From NCBI GenBank assembly GCA_021838445.1, contig JAKCDU010000032.1, forward strand, positions 1-38,265: a stretch of 38,265 nt of DNA, given 5' to 3'. The position numbers and the translations under genes are program-made. Below, in pieces: positions 19,636-27,584 of the stretch. Origin of the DNA: Actinomycetes bacterium (GTDB lineage Bacteria; Actinomycetota; Acidimicrobiia; Acidimicrobiales; Palsa-688). Below the pieces are notes generated by a model. The model was not told the DNA's origin, made no database searches, and saw only the letters and a program-made list of their open reading frames with translations. Numbering within the stretch: the stretch's first letter is position 1; each line of letters starts with the position of its first letter.

Positions 19636-20850
19636 ATGCCGACATCATCCATAGAAGAGGCCGTGGCCGCCGTGGCCGCCGGAAGGATGGTCGTCGTCGT
19701 CGATGACGAGGACCGCGAGAACGAGGGCGATCTGATCATCGCCGCAGAGCACGCCACGCCCGAGGCCATGGGATTCTTCGTTCGCCACACCTCGGGTCTC
19801 ATATGCGCAGCAGTCACCAATGCCCGCGCCGACGAGCTCGACCTTCCGCTGATGGTCGAGCGCAACACCGAGGCCCAGCGCACCGCGTTCACCGTCACCA
19901 TCGACTACCGAGAGGGGACCACCACCGGGATCTCGGCCCGGGACCGGTCCCTCACCGCCCGGTCCCTGGCCCGTCCCGCGACCAGGCCTGACGACCTGGC
20001 CCGCCCCGGCCACCTGCACGTACTCAGGGCTCGCGACGGCGGCGTGCTGAAGCGGGCCGGCCACACCGAAGCCGCCGTCGACCTAGCCCGCATGGCCGGG
20101 CTGGCGCCGGCCGGCGTGCTCTGCGAGATTGTCACCGACGATGGCATGGGCATGGCCCGGCGGGACGAGCTCGAAGCCTTCGCCGCGACCCATGACCTAC
20201 CTCTCATCACCATCGCCGACCTGATCCGCCACCGGCGTCGCACCGAGCAGCTGGTGCAGCGCACCGCCGAAGCCCGGTTACCGACCGAGTTCGGCGATTT
20301 TCGCTGCGTGGCCTACCAGAGTGTCCTCGACGGCGAGTCCCACCTGGCGTTCGTCATGGGCGACCCGGCCGGCCAGGAGAACGTGCTGGTGCGGGTCCAC
20401 AGCGAGTGCCTGACCGGTGACGTGTTCGGGTCCCGCCGCTGCGACTGCGGCGCCCAGCTGCACGGCTCCATGCGCCGCATCGCCGATGAGGGCCTCGGGG
20501 TGGTCGTGTACCTGCGCGGTCACGAAGGGCGCGGCATCGGGATCGCCCACAAGCTGCAGGCCTACGAGCTTCAGGACAGCGGTTTCGACACCGTCGACGC
20601 CAACGTCGAGCTGGGCCTGCCGGTCGACAGCCGCGAGTACGGTATCGGAGCCCAGATACTGGTCGATCTCGGAGTGACGACCATGCAGCTCATGACCAAC
20701 AACCCGGCCAAGCGGGGCGGCCTGGAAGGATACGGATTGCAGATCGTCGAACGGGTGCCCATCCACACCGAACCCAACGAGGAGAACATCCGCTACCTGC
20801 GCACCAAGCGAGACCGCCTGGGCCACCTCATGGAGGGCGGCGGGCTGTGA
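19636..20850 (+). CDS. ribBA: Bifunctional DHBP synthase / GTP cyclohydrolase II
   Basis: Supplies both branches into lumazine: 3,4-dihydroxy-2-butanone 4-phosphate from ribulose 5-phosphate, and the pyrimidine from GTP. The N-terminal domain (about 1-205) has the acidic metal loop [16 protein letters not shown] and [14 protein letters not shown]. The C-terminal domain has the zinc cysteines 258, 269 and 271 in [20 protein letters not shown], then [20 protein letters not shown] and the GTP-binding [16 protein letters not shown]. At 404 residues it is full length with both active sites intact. Its ATG is 6 bases after ribE, and its end overlaps ribH by 4 bases. Confidence 0.97.
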   Translation: MPTSSIEEAVAAVAAGRMVVVVDDEDRENEGDLIIAAEHATPEAMGFFVRHTSGLICAAVTNARADELDLPLMVERNTEAQRTAFTVTIDYREGTTTGISARDRSLTARSLARPATRPDDLARPGHLHVLRARDGGVLKRAGHTEAAVDLARMAGLAPAGVLCEIVTDDGMGMARRDELEAFAATHDLPLITIADLIRHRRRTEQLVQRTAEARLPTEFGDFRCVAYQSVLDGESHLAFVMGDPAGQENVLVRVHSECLTGDVFGSRRCDCGAQLHGSMRRIADEGLGVVVYLRGHEGRGIGIAHKLQAYELQDSGFDTVDANVELGLPVDSREYGIGAQILVDLGVTTMQLMTNNPAKRGGLEGYGLQIVERVPIHTEPNEENIRYLRTKRDRLGHLMEGGGL

Positions 20851-21326
20851 CGGTGTTCGAGGGGAATCTGTCCGGTGCCGGGCTGCGCGTCGCCGTCGTG
20901 GCCAGCCGGTTCAACGACACCATCACCAACCGCCTGGTCGAGGGGGCCACCGACGGCCTGCGCCGCCACGGCGTCGATCCCGAGGCCATAGACCTGACTT
21001 GGGTGCCAGGGGCCTTCGAGCTGCCCCTGGTAGCCCGACGATTGGCCCGCAGCGGGCGCTACGACGCCGTCATAACCCTCGGCGCGGTCATCCGGGGTGC
21101 CACCGGCCACTACGATGTGGTCGCCGGTCAGTGCGCCGCAGGAGTGGCGAGAGCGTCGCTCGACGCCGACCTGCCGGTCGTGTTCGGGGTCCTCACCACC
21201 GACACCATCGAGCAAGCCGTCGAGCGATCGGGCACCAAGGCCGGCAACAAGGGTTTCGAGGCCGCCCTGACCGCCATAGAGATGGCCAACCTGTCCGCGT
21301 CCCTGCCCGCCGTCCCGTCCCCCTGA
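20847..21326 (+). CDS. ribH: Lumazine synthase
   Basis: Condenses the two RibBA/RibD products into 6,7-dimethyl-8-ribityllumazine. Members form 60-subunit shells or pentamers. The 159-residue protein has [24 protein letters not shown], the catalytic loop [14 protein letters not shown] with His88, and [15 protein letters not shown] followed by [10 protein letters not shown]. The GTG start overlaps the ribBA stop (GTGA). It is the last riboflavin gene here, followed 8 bases later by hisG. Confidence 0.97.
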   Translation: MTVFEGNLSGAGLRVAVVASRFNDTITNRLVEGATDGLRRHGVDPEAIDLTWVPGAFELPLVARRLARSGRYDAVITLGAVIRGATGHYDVVAGQCAAGVARASLDADLPVVFGVLTTDTIEQAVERSGTKAGNKGFEAALTAIEMANLSASLPAVPSP

Positions 21327-21334
21327 TCGCCGAG

Positions 21335-22210
21335 ATGCTACGAATCGTGCTGCCCAAGGGCTCGCTGGAGCGGGCCACCCTGGAACTGTTCGAGTCCGCT
21401 GACCTGGGGGTGATCCGCAGCTCCGAGGTGGACTACCGGGCCAGCATCGACGACCCCCGGGTGTCGGAGGTGCGGATACTGCGGCCCCAGGAGATACCCC
21501 AGTACGTGGCCGAGGGCCTCTTCGACATGGGTATCACCGGACGGGACTGGATCGAGGAGACCGCCAGCGACGTCGTCTCGCTCGGCCAGCTCCGCTACAG
21601 CAAGGCCACGACCCGGCCCATCCGACTGGTCCTGGCGGTGGCCGGCGACTCGCCGGTGCAGTCGGTGACCGATCTGCCGGCCGGGGTGCGGGTGTCCACC
21701 GAGTACCCGTCGCTCACCCGCCGCTACCTCGAGAGCCAGGGTGTGGAGGCCGAGGTCCGCCTGTCCTACGGGGCGACCGAGGCCAAAATCCCCGAGGTGG
21801 CCGACGCGGTGGTGGAGATCACCGAGACCGGCCGGGCCCTGCGCGCCGCGGGGCTGCGCATCATCGCCACCATCCTCGAGTCCTACACCGAGCTGGTCGC
21901 CAACCCGGCAGCCTTCGCCGACGACACCAAGCGTCACGCCATGCAGCAGATCCAGACCCTCCTCGACGGGACGCTGATCGCCCGCCAGCGGGTCCTGGTC
22001 AAGCTCAATGTCAACCAGGACCAGCTCGGGGCCATCATCGACCTGCTGCCGGCCATGAAATCGCCGACGGTGTCCAAGCTCTACGGCGAGGAGAGCTTCG
22101 CGGTCGAGGCGGTGGTACCCAAGCACACCATCAACACCTTGATCCCCGACCTCAAGGATGCCGGGGCCACCGACATCATCGAGCTCCCGATCGCCAAGAT
22201 CGTCCCGTGA
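21335..22210 (+). CDS. hisG: ATP phosphoribosyltransferase, long form
   Basis: First and feedback-controlled step of histidine synthesis, joining ATP and PRPP. The 291-residue protein is the long form, with a C-terminal ACT-like histidine-sensing domain from about residue 210 (VLVKLNVNQDQLGAIIDLLP), so no HisZ is needed. The catalytic part shows LPKGSLERATLELF, FDMGITGRDWIEE, the PRPP-loop region EYPSLTRRYL and DAVVEITETGRAL. The ATG at 21335 fits the family N-terminus MLRIVLPKGSL. No other his gene is in the window. Cotranscription with the rib genes is suggested by the 8-base gap. Confidence 0.97.
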   Translation: MLRIVLPKGSLERATLELFESADLGVIRSSEVDYRASIDDPRVSEVRILRPQEIPQYVAEGLFDMGITGRDWIEETASDVVSLGQLRYSKATTRPIRLVLAVAGDSPVQSVTDLPAGVRVSTEYPSLTRRYLESQGVEAEVRLSYGATEAKIPEVADAVVEITETGRALRAAGLRIIATILESYTELVANPAAFADDTKRHAMQQIQTLLDGTLIARQRVLVKLNVNQDQLGAIIDLLPAMKSPTVSKLYGEESFAVEAVVPKHTINTLIPDLKDAGATDIIELPIAKIVP

Positions 22211-22226
22211 GACCACCGGTCGTCAG

Positions 22227-22445
22227 GTGAGGGGAACCGTCGATTCGTTCGACGCGCACGTGGGGCTCGGCACGCTGACCAGCGCGTCGGGCGACTACCC
22301 GTTCCACTGCACCCGCATCTCCGACGGCTCGAGGACCATCGAGGTCGGGGCCGAGGTCACCTTCGAGGTGGTACCCGGCCGGCTCGGCACGTGGGAGGCC
22401 GACCGGGTGACCCGGGTCGGTCCCCGCTCCGCTCCCCCGGGGTAG
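22227..22445 (+). CDS. Small cold-shock-domain-like protein
   Basis: A 72-residue protein that fits a cold-shock (OB) fold: GTVDSFDAHVGLGTLTSASG aligns with the GTVKWFN...KGFGFI start of CspA-type proteins, and DYPFHCTRI matches the second RNA-binding strand (DVFVHFSAI). The aromatic residues of RNP1 are mostly replaced (GLGTL for GFGFI), while Phe and His of RNP2 remain. Binding of single-stranded nucleic acid is therefore possible but weakened. The GTG at 22227 fits the fold; a longer frame starts at 22158 inside hisG and lacks similarity. The role is not known. Confidence 0.72.
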   Translation: MRGTVDSFDAHVGLGTLTSASGDYPFHCTRISDGSRTIEVGAEVTFEVVPGRLGTWEADRVTRVGPRSAPPG

Positions 22446-22463
22446 GCACCGACCGGGGTCCGC

Positions 22464-22949
22464 TCAGCTCTCGGGCGGCGCCGGACTGTCGGGCTGGGCG
22501 GGGGGAGGCGAGGTGGCGGCCTGCACCGCCGCTTGGACCTGCACGAAGGCCATGCGCAGCTGGGCCAGAGCGGTGGCCAGCTCTGAGGCCGGCTCGCCGA
22601 GGCGGTCGCCGAGCCCCTCGACGAGGTAACCGAGGGCGTCGATGGCCAGGCGGGCCTCGGTCAGCTGGGGGGTCTCGAGTGACAGGTGCAGGGCGGCCAG
22701 CTCGAAGAGGCCGTAGGCGTGGTTGGCCACGACCACCTCGGCGGGTGTGCCGGCCAGCTGGTCGCGCAGGTCGGCCATCTGGCGACGCAGCTCCTCCGCG
22801 TCGGCTTCGGAACCCTGCGCCGGTCCACCCGGCCCCAACCCGGAGGCCTCCGGCGGGGGCGGGGAAGCGGGGTCGGCAGGGGGAGTGGAAGCCGGTTGGC
22901 CGGGGCGAGGGACCGGTCGTTCACCGCCGGGCGTCCAAAGAGTGCTCAT
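22464..22949 (-). CDS. DUF1844 family protein
   Basis: A 161-residue protein of unknown function. The first 45 residues are Pro/Gly-rich. About 46-65 is a short charged helix (DAEELRRQMADLRDQL). The DUF1844-like helical core follows: VVVANHAYGLFELAALHLS, LTEARLAIDALGYLVEGLG, and ALAQLRMAFVQVQAA. The C-terminal 20 residues are again low-complexity. In actinobacteria a DUF1844 gene commonly lies divergent from infC, as here, which supports the call. The ATG at 22949 has a TAGGGT element exactly 6 bases upstream on its strand, so the mRNA is probably leaderless. Confidence 0.82.
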   Translation of the reverse strand: MSTLWTPGGERPVPRPGQPASTPPADPASPPPPEASGLGPGGPAQGSEADAEELRRQMADLRDQLAGTPAEVVVANHAYGLFELAALHLSLETPQLTEARLAIDALGYLVEGLGDRLGEPASELATALAQLRMAFVQVQAAVQAATSPPPAQPDSPAPPES

Positions 22950-22955
22950 TGCGCT

Positions 22956-22961
22956 ACCCTA
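22956..22961 (-). promoter_or_regulatory. -10 element for leaderless DUF1844 mRNA
   Basis: On the minus strand TAGGGT is followed by exactly 6 bases (AGCGCA) and then the ATG at 22949. This is the TANNNT-N6-start layout also seen at def, rpe and argC. The AGGG in the element could be misread as a weak Shine-Dalgarno. Confidence 0.5.
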
Positions 22962-23070
22962 TGTTGAAAACCAAGTAGAGGAAGCGGGATCGCAAGGTCC
23001 CCACCCGGCCACATCCCAACCGTGCCGCTGAGGCCCGGAGGGGTTTCAGCTGTCCAGTGCGCCCGGGTTG

Positions 23071-23114
23071 TACGATCGCCGAAGGGCGGCGTTGCTTTCT
23101 CATGCCCGCCCTTC
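23071..23114 (+). promoter_or_regulatory. infC leader: possible -10 element and hairpin
   Basis: TACGAT (23071-23076) is a plausible -10 that would start the infC mRNA near 23083. GAAGGGCGG (23081-23089) and CCGCCCTTC (23106-23114) are exact reverse complements and can form a 9-pair stem with a 16-base loop, followed about 30 bases later by the AGGGAG of infC. There is no T-run, so it is not a classic terminator. It may take part in control of the infC-rpmI-rplT operon. Confidence 0.4.
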
Positions 23115-23157
23115 CGCCGTCGAGGCGGCCGGGCCCGTCACTAGGGAGTGATGCCGC

Positions 23158-23871
23158 ATAGCCCCTGCGCCTGACCAAAACGAGCACCGCACCAACGAAC
23201 GTATCCGAGCCCGCGAGGTTCGGCTCATCGATCCCGACGGCAACCAACTGGGCGTCAAGCCCCTGCCCGAGGCTTTGAGCATCGCCCGCACCTTGGACAT
23301 GGATCTGGTGGAGGTGGCCGCCGAGGCCAACCCACCCGTCTGCCGCATCATGGATTACAACCGCTTCAAGTACGAAGCGGCCCAGCGGGCCAAGGAGTCG
23401 CGCCGCAAGGCGACCAGCACCGGGATCAAGGAGATGAAGTACCGACCCAAGATCGGCGTCGGCGACTTCGACACCAAGACCCGTCAGGTCGCCCGATTCC
23501 TCGGTGAAGGTCACAAGGTGAAGATCACCATCATGTTCCGAGGCCGGGAGATGAGCCATCCCGAGTTGGGCAAGAAGATCCTCGACCACGTCGCTGAAAC
23601 CGTCGGCGCCGTAGCCAAGGTGGAAGCAGCCCCCAAGCTCGACGGTCGCAACATGGTGATGGTGCTCGCCCCTGACCGCCGTGGCCAGGTCCGCAAGCCG
23701 ACCGCGCCCGAAGCGAGCCTGACCGACAGCGATCCGTCGTCCGCCGTAGCGGCCCTCCCCGACAGCCCACCGGTGACCGCCGACCCTGCGGTCGACAGCA
23801 CGGACATCGGCTCGGCAGGCCCGTCCACAGGTGCCAGCGAAACCCCAGTCAGCACCAACCAGCCCACCTGA
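23158..23871 (+). CDS. infC: Translation initiation factor IF-3 (ATA start)
   Basis: IF-3 keeps 30S subunits free and rejects wrong start codons. The protein has the N-domain ([20 protein letters not shown] to [13 protein letters not shown]) and the C-domain ([51 protein letters not shown]), then a disordered tail of about 57 residues seen in other actinobacteria. Homology runs upstream of TTG 23275 to a stop at 23149-23151. Between them the only near-start codon at a good distance from a Shine-Dalgarno is ATA 23158, 9 bases after AGGGAG (23143-23148). A rare ATN start fits the known feedback by which IF-3 limits its own synthesis. Total is 237 residues. Confidence 0.95.
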   Translation: MAPAPDQNEHRTNERIRAREVRLIDPDGNQLGVKPLPEALSIARTLDMDLVEVAAEANPPVCRIMDYNRFKYEAAQRAKESRRKATSTGIKEMKYRPKIGVGDFDTKTRQVARFLGEGHKVKITIMFRGREMSHPELGKKILDHVAETVGAVAKVEAAPKLDGRNMVMVLAPDRRGQVRKPTAPEASLTDSDPSSAVAALPDSPPVTADPAVDSTDIGSAGPSTGASETPVSTNQPT

Positions 23872-23891
23872 GCCACAGGAGCAACACCCAG

Positions 23892-24086
23892 ATGCCCAAG
23901 ATGAAGACCGACCGGGGCGCCGCCAAGCGCTTCAAGGTCACCGGAACCGGAAAGCTGCGCCGCCGGCAGGCTTTCCGCTCCCACCTGCTCGAGAAGAAGA
24001 ATTCCACCCGCACCCGCCGACTCGGCCGTGAGACCGACGTAGCCCCCGGCGACGTGAAGGCGGTCAAGCGCCTCCTCGGCCTCTGA
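23892..24086 (+). CDS. rpmI: 50S ribosomal protein L35
   Basis: Small basic 64-residue protein of the large subunit. It starts [20 protein letters not shown] and has the family [14 protein letters not shown] segment with many Lys and Arg. CAGGAG (23876-23881) is the Shine-Dalgarno. The gene lies between infC and rplT, the universal order. Confidence 0.97.
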   Translation: MPKMKTDRGAAKRFKVTGTGKLRRRQAFRSHLLEKKNSTRTRRLGRETDVAPGDVKAVKRLLGL

Positions 24087-24129
24087 GAGACCGAGGCCGG
24101 GCCCGCCGGGGCCGAGCACCCGCTCGACT

Positions 24130-24197
24130 CCGGACCAGGTCCGGCCGCCCGCCCGCCGTTCACCCCCACCCCTCCTCCCCGTAGACCGCGGGGAGGA
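24130..24197 (+). promoter_or_regulatory. Two inverted repeats in rpmI-rplT spacer
   Basis: The 132-base spacer is long for this operon. It holds CCGGACC-A-GGTCCGG (24130-24144) and an exact 9-pair stem TCCTCCCCG (24173-24181) with CGGGGAGGA (24189-24197) around a 7-base loop. The second stem ends 9 bases before the AAAGGAG of rplT. L20 is known to repress its own operon by binding mRNA in other bacteria, so this may be a control element. It could also be a partial terminator. Confidence 0.45.
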
Positions 24198-24218
24198 CCC
24201 AGTCGAAAGGAGCTGTCG

Positions 24219-24593
24219 ATGGCCCGGGTCAAGCGCGCCGTCCATAGCAAAAAGCACCGCCGCGCCGTACTCGAGCAGGCCCAGGGATACTTCGGCAACA
24301 AGAGCCGGAGCTACAAGGCCGCGCACGAGCAGGTCATGCATTCCATGCAGTACGCCTTCCGGGACCGCAGGGCCCGCAAAGGCGACTTCCGCCAACTGTG
24401 GATCCAGCGGATCAACGCCGCCGCGAGGGCCCAGGGCATGTCCTACAGCCGACTGATCGCCGGCCTTCGCGAGGCCGGAGTCGAGGTGGACCGCAAGATC
24501 CTCGCCGATCTCGCCGTGCGCGACGAGCAGGCCTTTGCGGCTCTCGTTACTGTGGCCCGAGACGCCCTGTCCGCCTCCAGCCAGGCCGGATAG
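24219..24593 (+). CDS. rplT: 50S ribosomal protein L20
   Basis: Early-assembly 23S rRNA-binding protein and operon regulator in several bacteria. The 124 residues begin [20 protein letters not shown], with the basic extended N-terminus, then [38 protein letters not shown] and [26 protein letters not shown] at 24206-24212 is a strong Shine-Dalgarno. The 3' end is overlapped by the likely start of the next gene. Confidence 0.97.
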   Translation: MARVKRAVHSKKHRRAVLEQAQGYFGNKSRSYKAAHEQVMHSMQYAFRDRRARKGDFRQLWIQRINAAARAQGMSYSRLIAGLREAGVEVDRKILADLAVRDEQAFAALVTVARDALSASSQAG

Positions 24594-25434
24594 GGGAATC
24601 CCCGGCGTTACCCGACCGGCGGCTGCTCTGGACGCCCTCGGCTTCCGTAGTGAACCGGTTCAGCGCTTCCGTCGCCTGCTCGCCAGGCGGCGGGACCGCT
24701 GGCAGGAGCACCGGTTCGTGGCGGAGGGGCCGAAGCTGCTCGACGAGGCCCTGAGGGCCGGGGCGATGGTGGAAACGGTGCTGGTAGCCGAGTCGCACGC
24801 CGTCACCCTGGGCGACCGCCTCGAGCGGGCCTCGCAGAGCGGAGCCCGGATCATCATGGTCGCCGCCGGGGTCCTCGAGCGGGCTTCGGGCACGGTCAGC
24901 CCCCAGCCCGTGGCCGCCATCGTCGAGGCCCTCCACATCCCCTTGGACGAAGTGGATCTCACCGGCTTGGCGGTGGTGTGCGCCGGCGTGCAGGACCCCG
25001 GCAACGCCGGCACCGTCGTACGTTCGGCCGCCGCCACCGGCGTCGGGGCCGTGGTCTTCTGCGGCAACGGCGTGGACGTCTACAACCCGAAGGTGGTGCG
25101 GGCGTCGGCCGGCGCCTTGTTCCGGGTGCCCGTCGTGTGCGCCGGGACCGCCACCGAGGTCCTGGACCAGCTCGGCACCCGTGGGGTGCGCCGGGTGGCG
25201 AGCGCGGCCAGAGGCGGCCGGGAGCACGACCGATTGGACTGGAGCGTGCCCTCGGCGCTGGTGCTGGGCAGCGAGAGCCAGGGTCTCGCCGCCGATCTGG
25301 ACGGCCTGTTCGACGAGCGCGTAACCATCCCCATGGCACCCGACGTCGAATCGCTGAACGTAGCCATGGCCGCCACCGTCATCTGCTTCGAGGCCGACCG
25401 CCAGCGCCGCCAGGTCGGCGGGGCGCGGCCATGA
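24535..25434 (+). CDS. SpoU-family 23S rRNA 2'-O-methyltransferase
   Basis: RNA ribose methyltransferase, often found after rplT and before pheS. The N-terminal substrate-binding domain has [14 protein letters not shown]. The SPOUT domain has motif 1 [20 protein letters not shown], motif 2 [11 protein letters not shown] and motif 3 [20 protein letters not shown]. The start is uncertain: between the rplT stop and the conserved part no ATG, GTG or TTG is in frame. TTG 24535, overlapping rplT by 59 bases, is listed and gives 299 residues. A start near 24598 is possible only with a rare codon (ATC). The end overlaps the histidine kinase as ATGA. Confidence 0.88.
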   Translation: MRLSLLWPETPCPPPARPDRGIPGVTRPAAALDALGFRSEPVQRFRRLLARRRDRWQEHRFVAEGPKLLDEALRAGAMVETVLVAESHAVTLGDRLERASQSGARIIMVAAGVLERASGTVSPQPVAAIVEALHIPLDEVDLTGLAVVCAGVQDPGNAGTVVRSAAATGVGAVVFCGNGVDVYNPKVVRASAGALFRVPVVCAGTATEVLDQLGTRGVRRVASAARGGREHDRLDWSVPSALVLGSESQGLAADLDGLFDERVTIPMAPDVESLNVAMAATVICFEADRQRRQVGGARP

Positions 25435-26510
25435 GCGGCCCGGTCATCTCGGCCCCCGAGATACTCGACGCCCTGCCCGTCGGCGTGGTCGTCGTCGACG
25501 CGTCGATGCAGGTCAGCATGGTCAACCTGATCACCGCCCGCTGGGCCGGCTGCCGCCCTGCGGAGCTCGCCGGGCGGCCCTGCCGGGAGCTACTGGAGTG
25601 GCGGGACGTCCGCGGGGAGCGCTCCGCCGGCCACCGCTGGCCGGCCCCCACCCGCCTGGCCGGCACCCGGACCATCGCCGCCCAGAGCGCCGTGCTCACC
25701 GGTCCGGGCCCCCGACGGGTGACCGTCACGGTGGCGGGCACCTACCTGCGTGATGCCTCGGGCGGCGTCGGCGGTGCTGTTCTGACCCTGACCGCCCCGC
25801 CCCGCTCCGGTCGTGACGCCCCGGTGGGTGTGGAGGTGGTGTCCACGGTCAGCCATGAGCTGAGAGCCCCTCTCACCTCGGTCAAGGGATACACCAGCTT
25901 GATGCTGAACCGCTGGGACCGGCTGAGCGATGAGCAGAAGCAGAAGATGCTCGCCCAGGTCAACCACGACGCGGACCGGGTCACCCGGTTGATCACCGAG
26001 CTGCTCGACATCTCACGGCTCGAGACGGGACGGCTCACCCTGAGGCGCCAGATGGTTGACCTGGCCGCTCTGGCGGTCACCGTCATCGACAAGGTCCGCC
26101 TCGAATACCCCGAGCTGGACGCCGCTGTGGCCTTCCCCGGTCCTTTCCCCCAGGTCTACGCCGACCCGGACAAAGTGGAGCAGGTTCTCACCAACCTGGT
26201 CGAGAACGCCTGCAAGTACGCCTCGCCCAAAGGGATGGTCGTCGCCGGCACCGTGGGGGTGGACACCGTGTCGGTGGCCGTCTCCGACCGCGGAGAGGGC
26301 ATTCCCGACTCCGACCTGCCCAAGGTGTTCACCCGGTTCTTCCGCGGCTCCGAGGGCCGCCCGACCGGCTCCGGACTCGGCCTGTGGATAAGCCGGGGCC
26401 TGGTCGAATCCCATGGCGGCGAGCTGACCGCCGACTCAAAAGCGGGACACGGCTCGACATTCCGGTTTACCCTGCCCCTCATCGACTTCGACCAACTCAA
26501 CTATGACTGA
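25431..26510 (+). CDS. Soluble PAS-domain sensor histidine kinase, orphan
   Basis: A 359-residue two-component kinase without membrane segments, so it senses something in the cytoplasm. The PAS domain spans about 8-125 (EILDALPVGVVVVDASMQVS). The HisKA domain has the H-box VVSTVSHELRAPLTSVKGYT with phosphoacceptor His142 and LLDISRLETGRL. The ATPase domain has the N-box LTNLVENACKYA, G1 DRGEGIP, F-box VFTRFFRG and G2 GSGLGLWISRGLVESHGG. All catalytic boxes are intact. It overlaps the rRNA methyltransferase by 4 bases and pheS by 8, and no response regulator is near. Its signal and partner are unknown. Confidence 0.93.
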   Translation: MSGPVISAPEILDALPVGVVVVDASMQVSMVNLITARWAGCRPAELAGRPCRELLEWRDVRGERSAGHRWPAPTRLAGTRTIAAQSAVLTGPGPRRVTVTVAGTYLRDASGGVGGAVLTLTAPPRSGRDAPVGVEVVSTVSHELRAPLTSVKGYTSLMLNRWDRLSDEQKQKMLAQVNHDADRVTRLITELLDISRLETGRLTLRRQMVDLAALAVTVIDKVRLEYPELDAAVAFPGPFPQVYADPDKVEQVLTNLVENACKYASPKGMVVAGTVGVDTVSVAVSDRGEGIPDSDLPKVFTRFFRGSEGRPTGSGLGLWISRGLVESHGGELTADSKAGHGSTFRFTLPLIDFDQLNYD

Positions 26511-27573
26511 CATCGCCACCACCGCCAGGAACCTTCTCGACGCTGGTCTGGGCCGGCTGGCCTCAGCCGATGACCTCGAGTCCTTCGAGGTCATCCAACG
26601 CGACGTCCTCGGCAAGAAATCCGCTCTGGCCGCGCTCAACACCCACCTCCGGGACCTCACCCCCGAACAGCGGCGGGAGGCGGGTGAGGCCATCAAGGCC
26701 ACCCGCGACACCCTCACCGAGGAATCCGCCCGGATCCGAGCCCTCCTCGTCGAGCGTCACCGGCGGGAGCAGCTGGCCGCCGAGCGCATGGATCTGAGCG
26801 AGCTGGCCGCCGCCCCCGCCGGACCCCCGCTCGCCTGGTCGGGCCGGGGCGCGGGCCACTCCCATCTCGTCACCTCCACCCGCGACGAGCTGGAGGACAC
26901 CTTCGTCGCCATGGGCTTCACCGTGGCCGAAGGACCCGAGGCCGAGACCGACTGGTACAACTTCGAGGCCCTCAACATGCCCCCCGACCATCCGGCGCGG
27001 GGCATGTGGGACACCCTGTACCTGCGGCTCGGCCAGCCCGGCCAGGTGCTGCTCCGGACCCACACCTCCCCGGTGCAGGTGCACCTGATGGAGTCCGGGA
27101 TGCTGCCGATATACGCCGTGATGCCCGGCCGCTGCTATCGCCGCGACACGCCTGACGCCCGCCACCTTCCGGTGTTCCACCAGATCGAGGGTCTCGTCGT
27201 CGACCGCGGCATCACCTTCGGGGATCTCGCCGGGGTCATCGAAGCGTTCACCGGGGCTTTCTTCGGGCCGGGGATGCACTCACGGCTACGCCCGTCCTTC
27301 TTCCCCTTCACCGAACCATCGGCGGAGTTCGAGGTCACCTGCCCCATCTGCGCCGGAGGGGGTTGCCGCACCTGCAGCAACTCCGGCTGGATCGAGTTGG
27401 GGGGCTGCGGCATGGTCGACCCCAACGTGTTCCGGGCGGTCGGCATCGACCCCGAGGAGTACAGCGGGTTCGCCTTCGGCTTCGGCATCGACCGGCTGGC
27501 CCAGGTACGGGCCTCTCTGTCGGACATGCGGGCCCTGCTCGACAACGACGTTCGTTTTCTCTCCCAGTTCTAG
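26503..27573 (+). CDS. pheS: Phenylalanyl-tRNA synthetase alpha subunit
   Basis: Catalytic subunit of the alpha2-beta2 PheRS. The 356-residue protein has an N-terminal coiled-coil (about 1-100) that contacts tRNA, then class II motifs: HTSPVQ, the FHQIEGLVVD strand, motif 2 region SRLRPSFFPFTEPSAE, GGCGMVDPNVF and motif 3 GFAFGFGIDRLAQVR. A cysteine cluster CPICAGGGCRTC lies before motif 3, seen in some actinobacterial PheS. The ATG lies inside the end of the kinase gene, so translation is coupled to it. Confidence 0.98.
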   Translation: MTDIATTARNLLDAGLGRLASADDLESFEVIQRDVLGKKSALAALNTHLRDLTPEQRREAGEAIKATRDTLTEESARIRALLVERHRREQLAAERMDLSELAAAPAGPPLAWSGRGAGHSHLVTSTRDELEDTFVAMGFTVAEGPEAETDWYNFEALNMPPDHPARGMWDTLYLRLGQPGQVLLRTHTSPVQVHLMESGMLPIYAVMPGRCYRRDTPDARHLPVFHQIEGLVVDRGITFGDLAGVIEAFTGAFFGPGMHSRLRPSFFPFTEPSAEFEVTCPICAGGGCRTCSNSGWIELGGCGMVDPNVFRAVGIDPEEYSGFAFGFGIDRLAQVRASLSDMRALLDNDVRFLSQF

Positions 27574-27584
27574 GAACCAGACAC

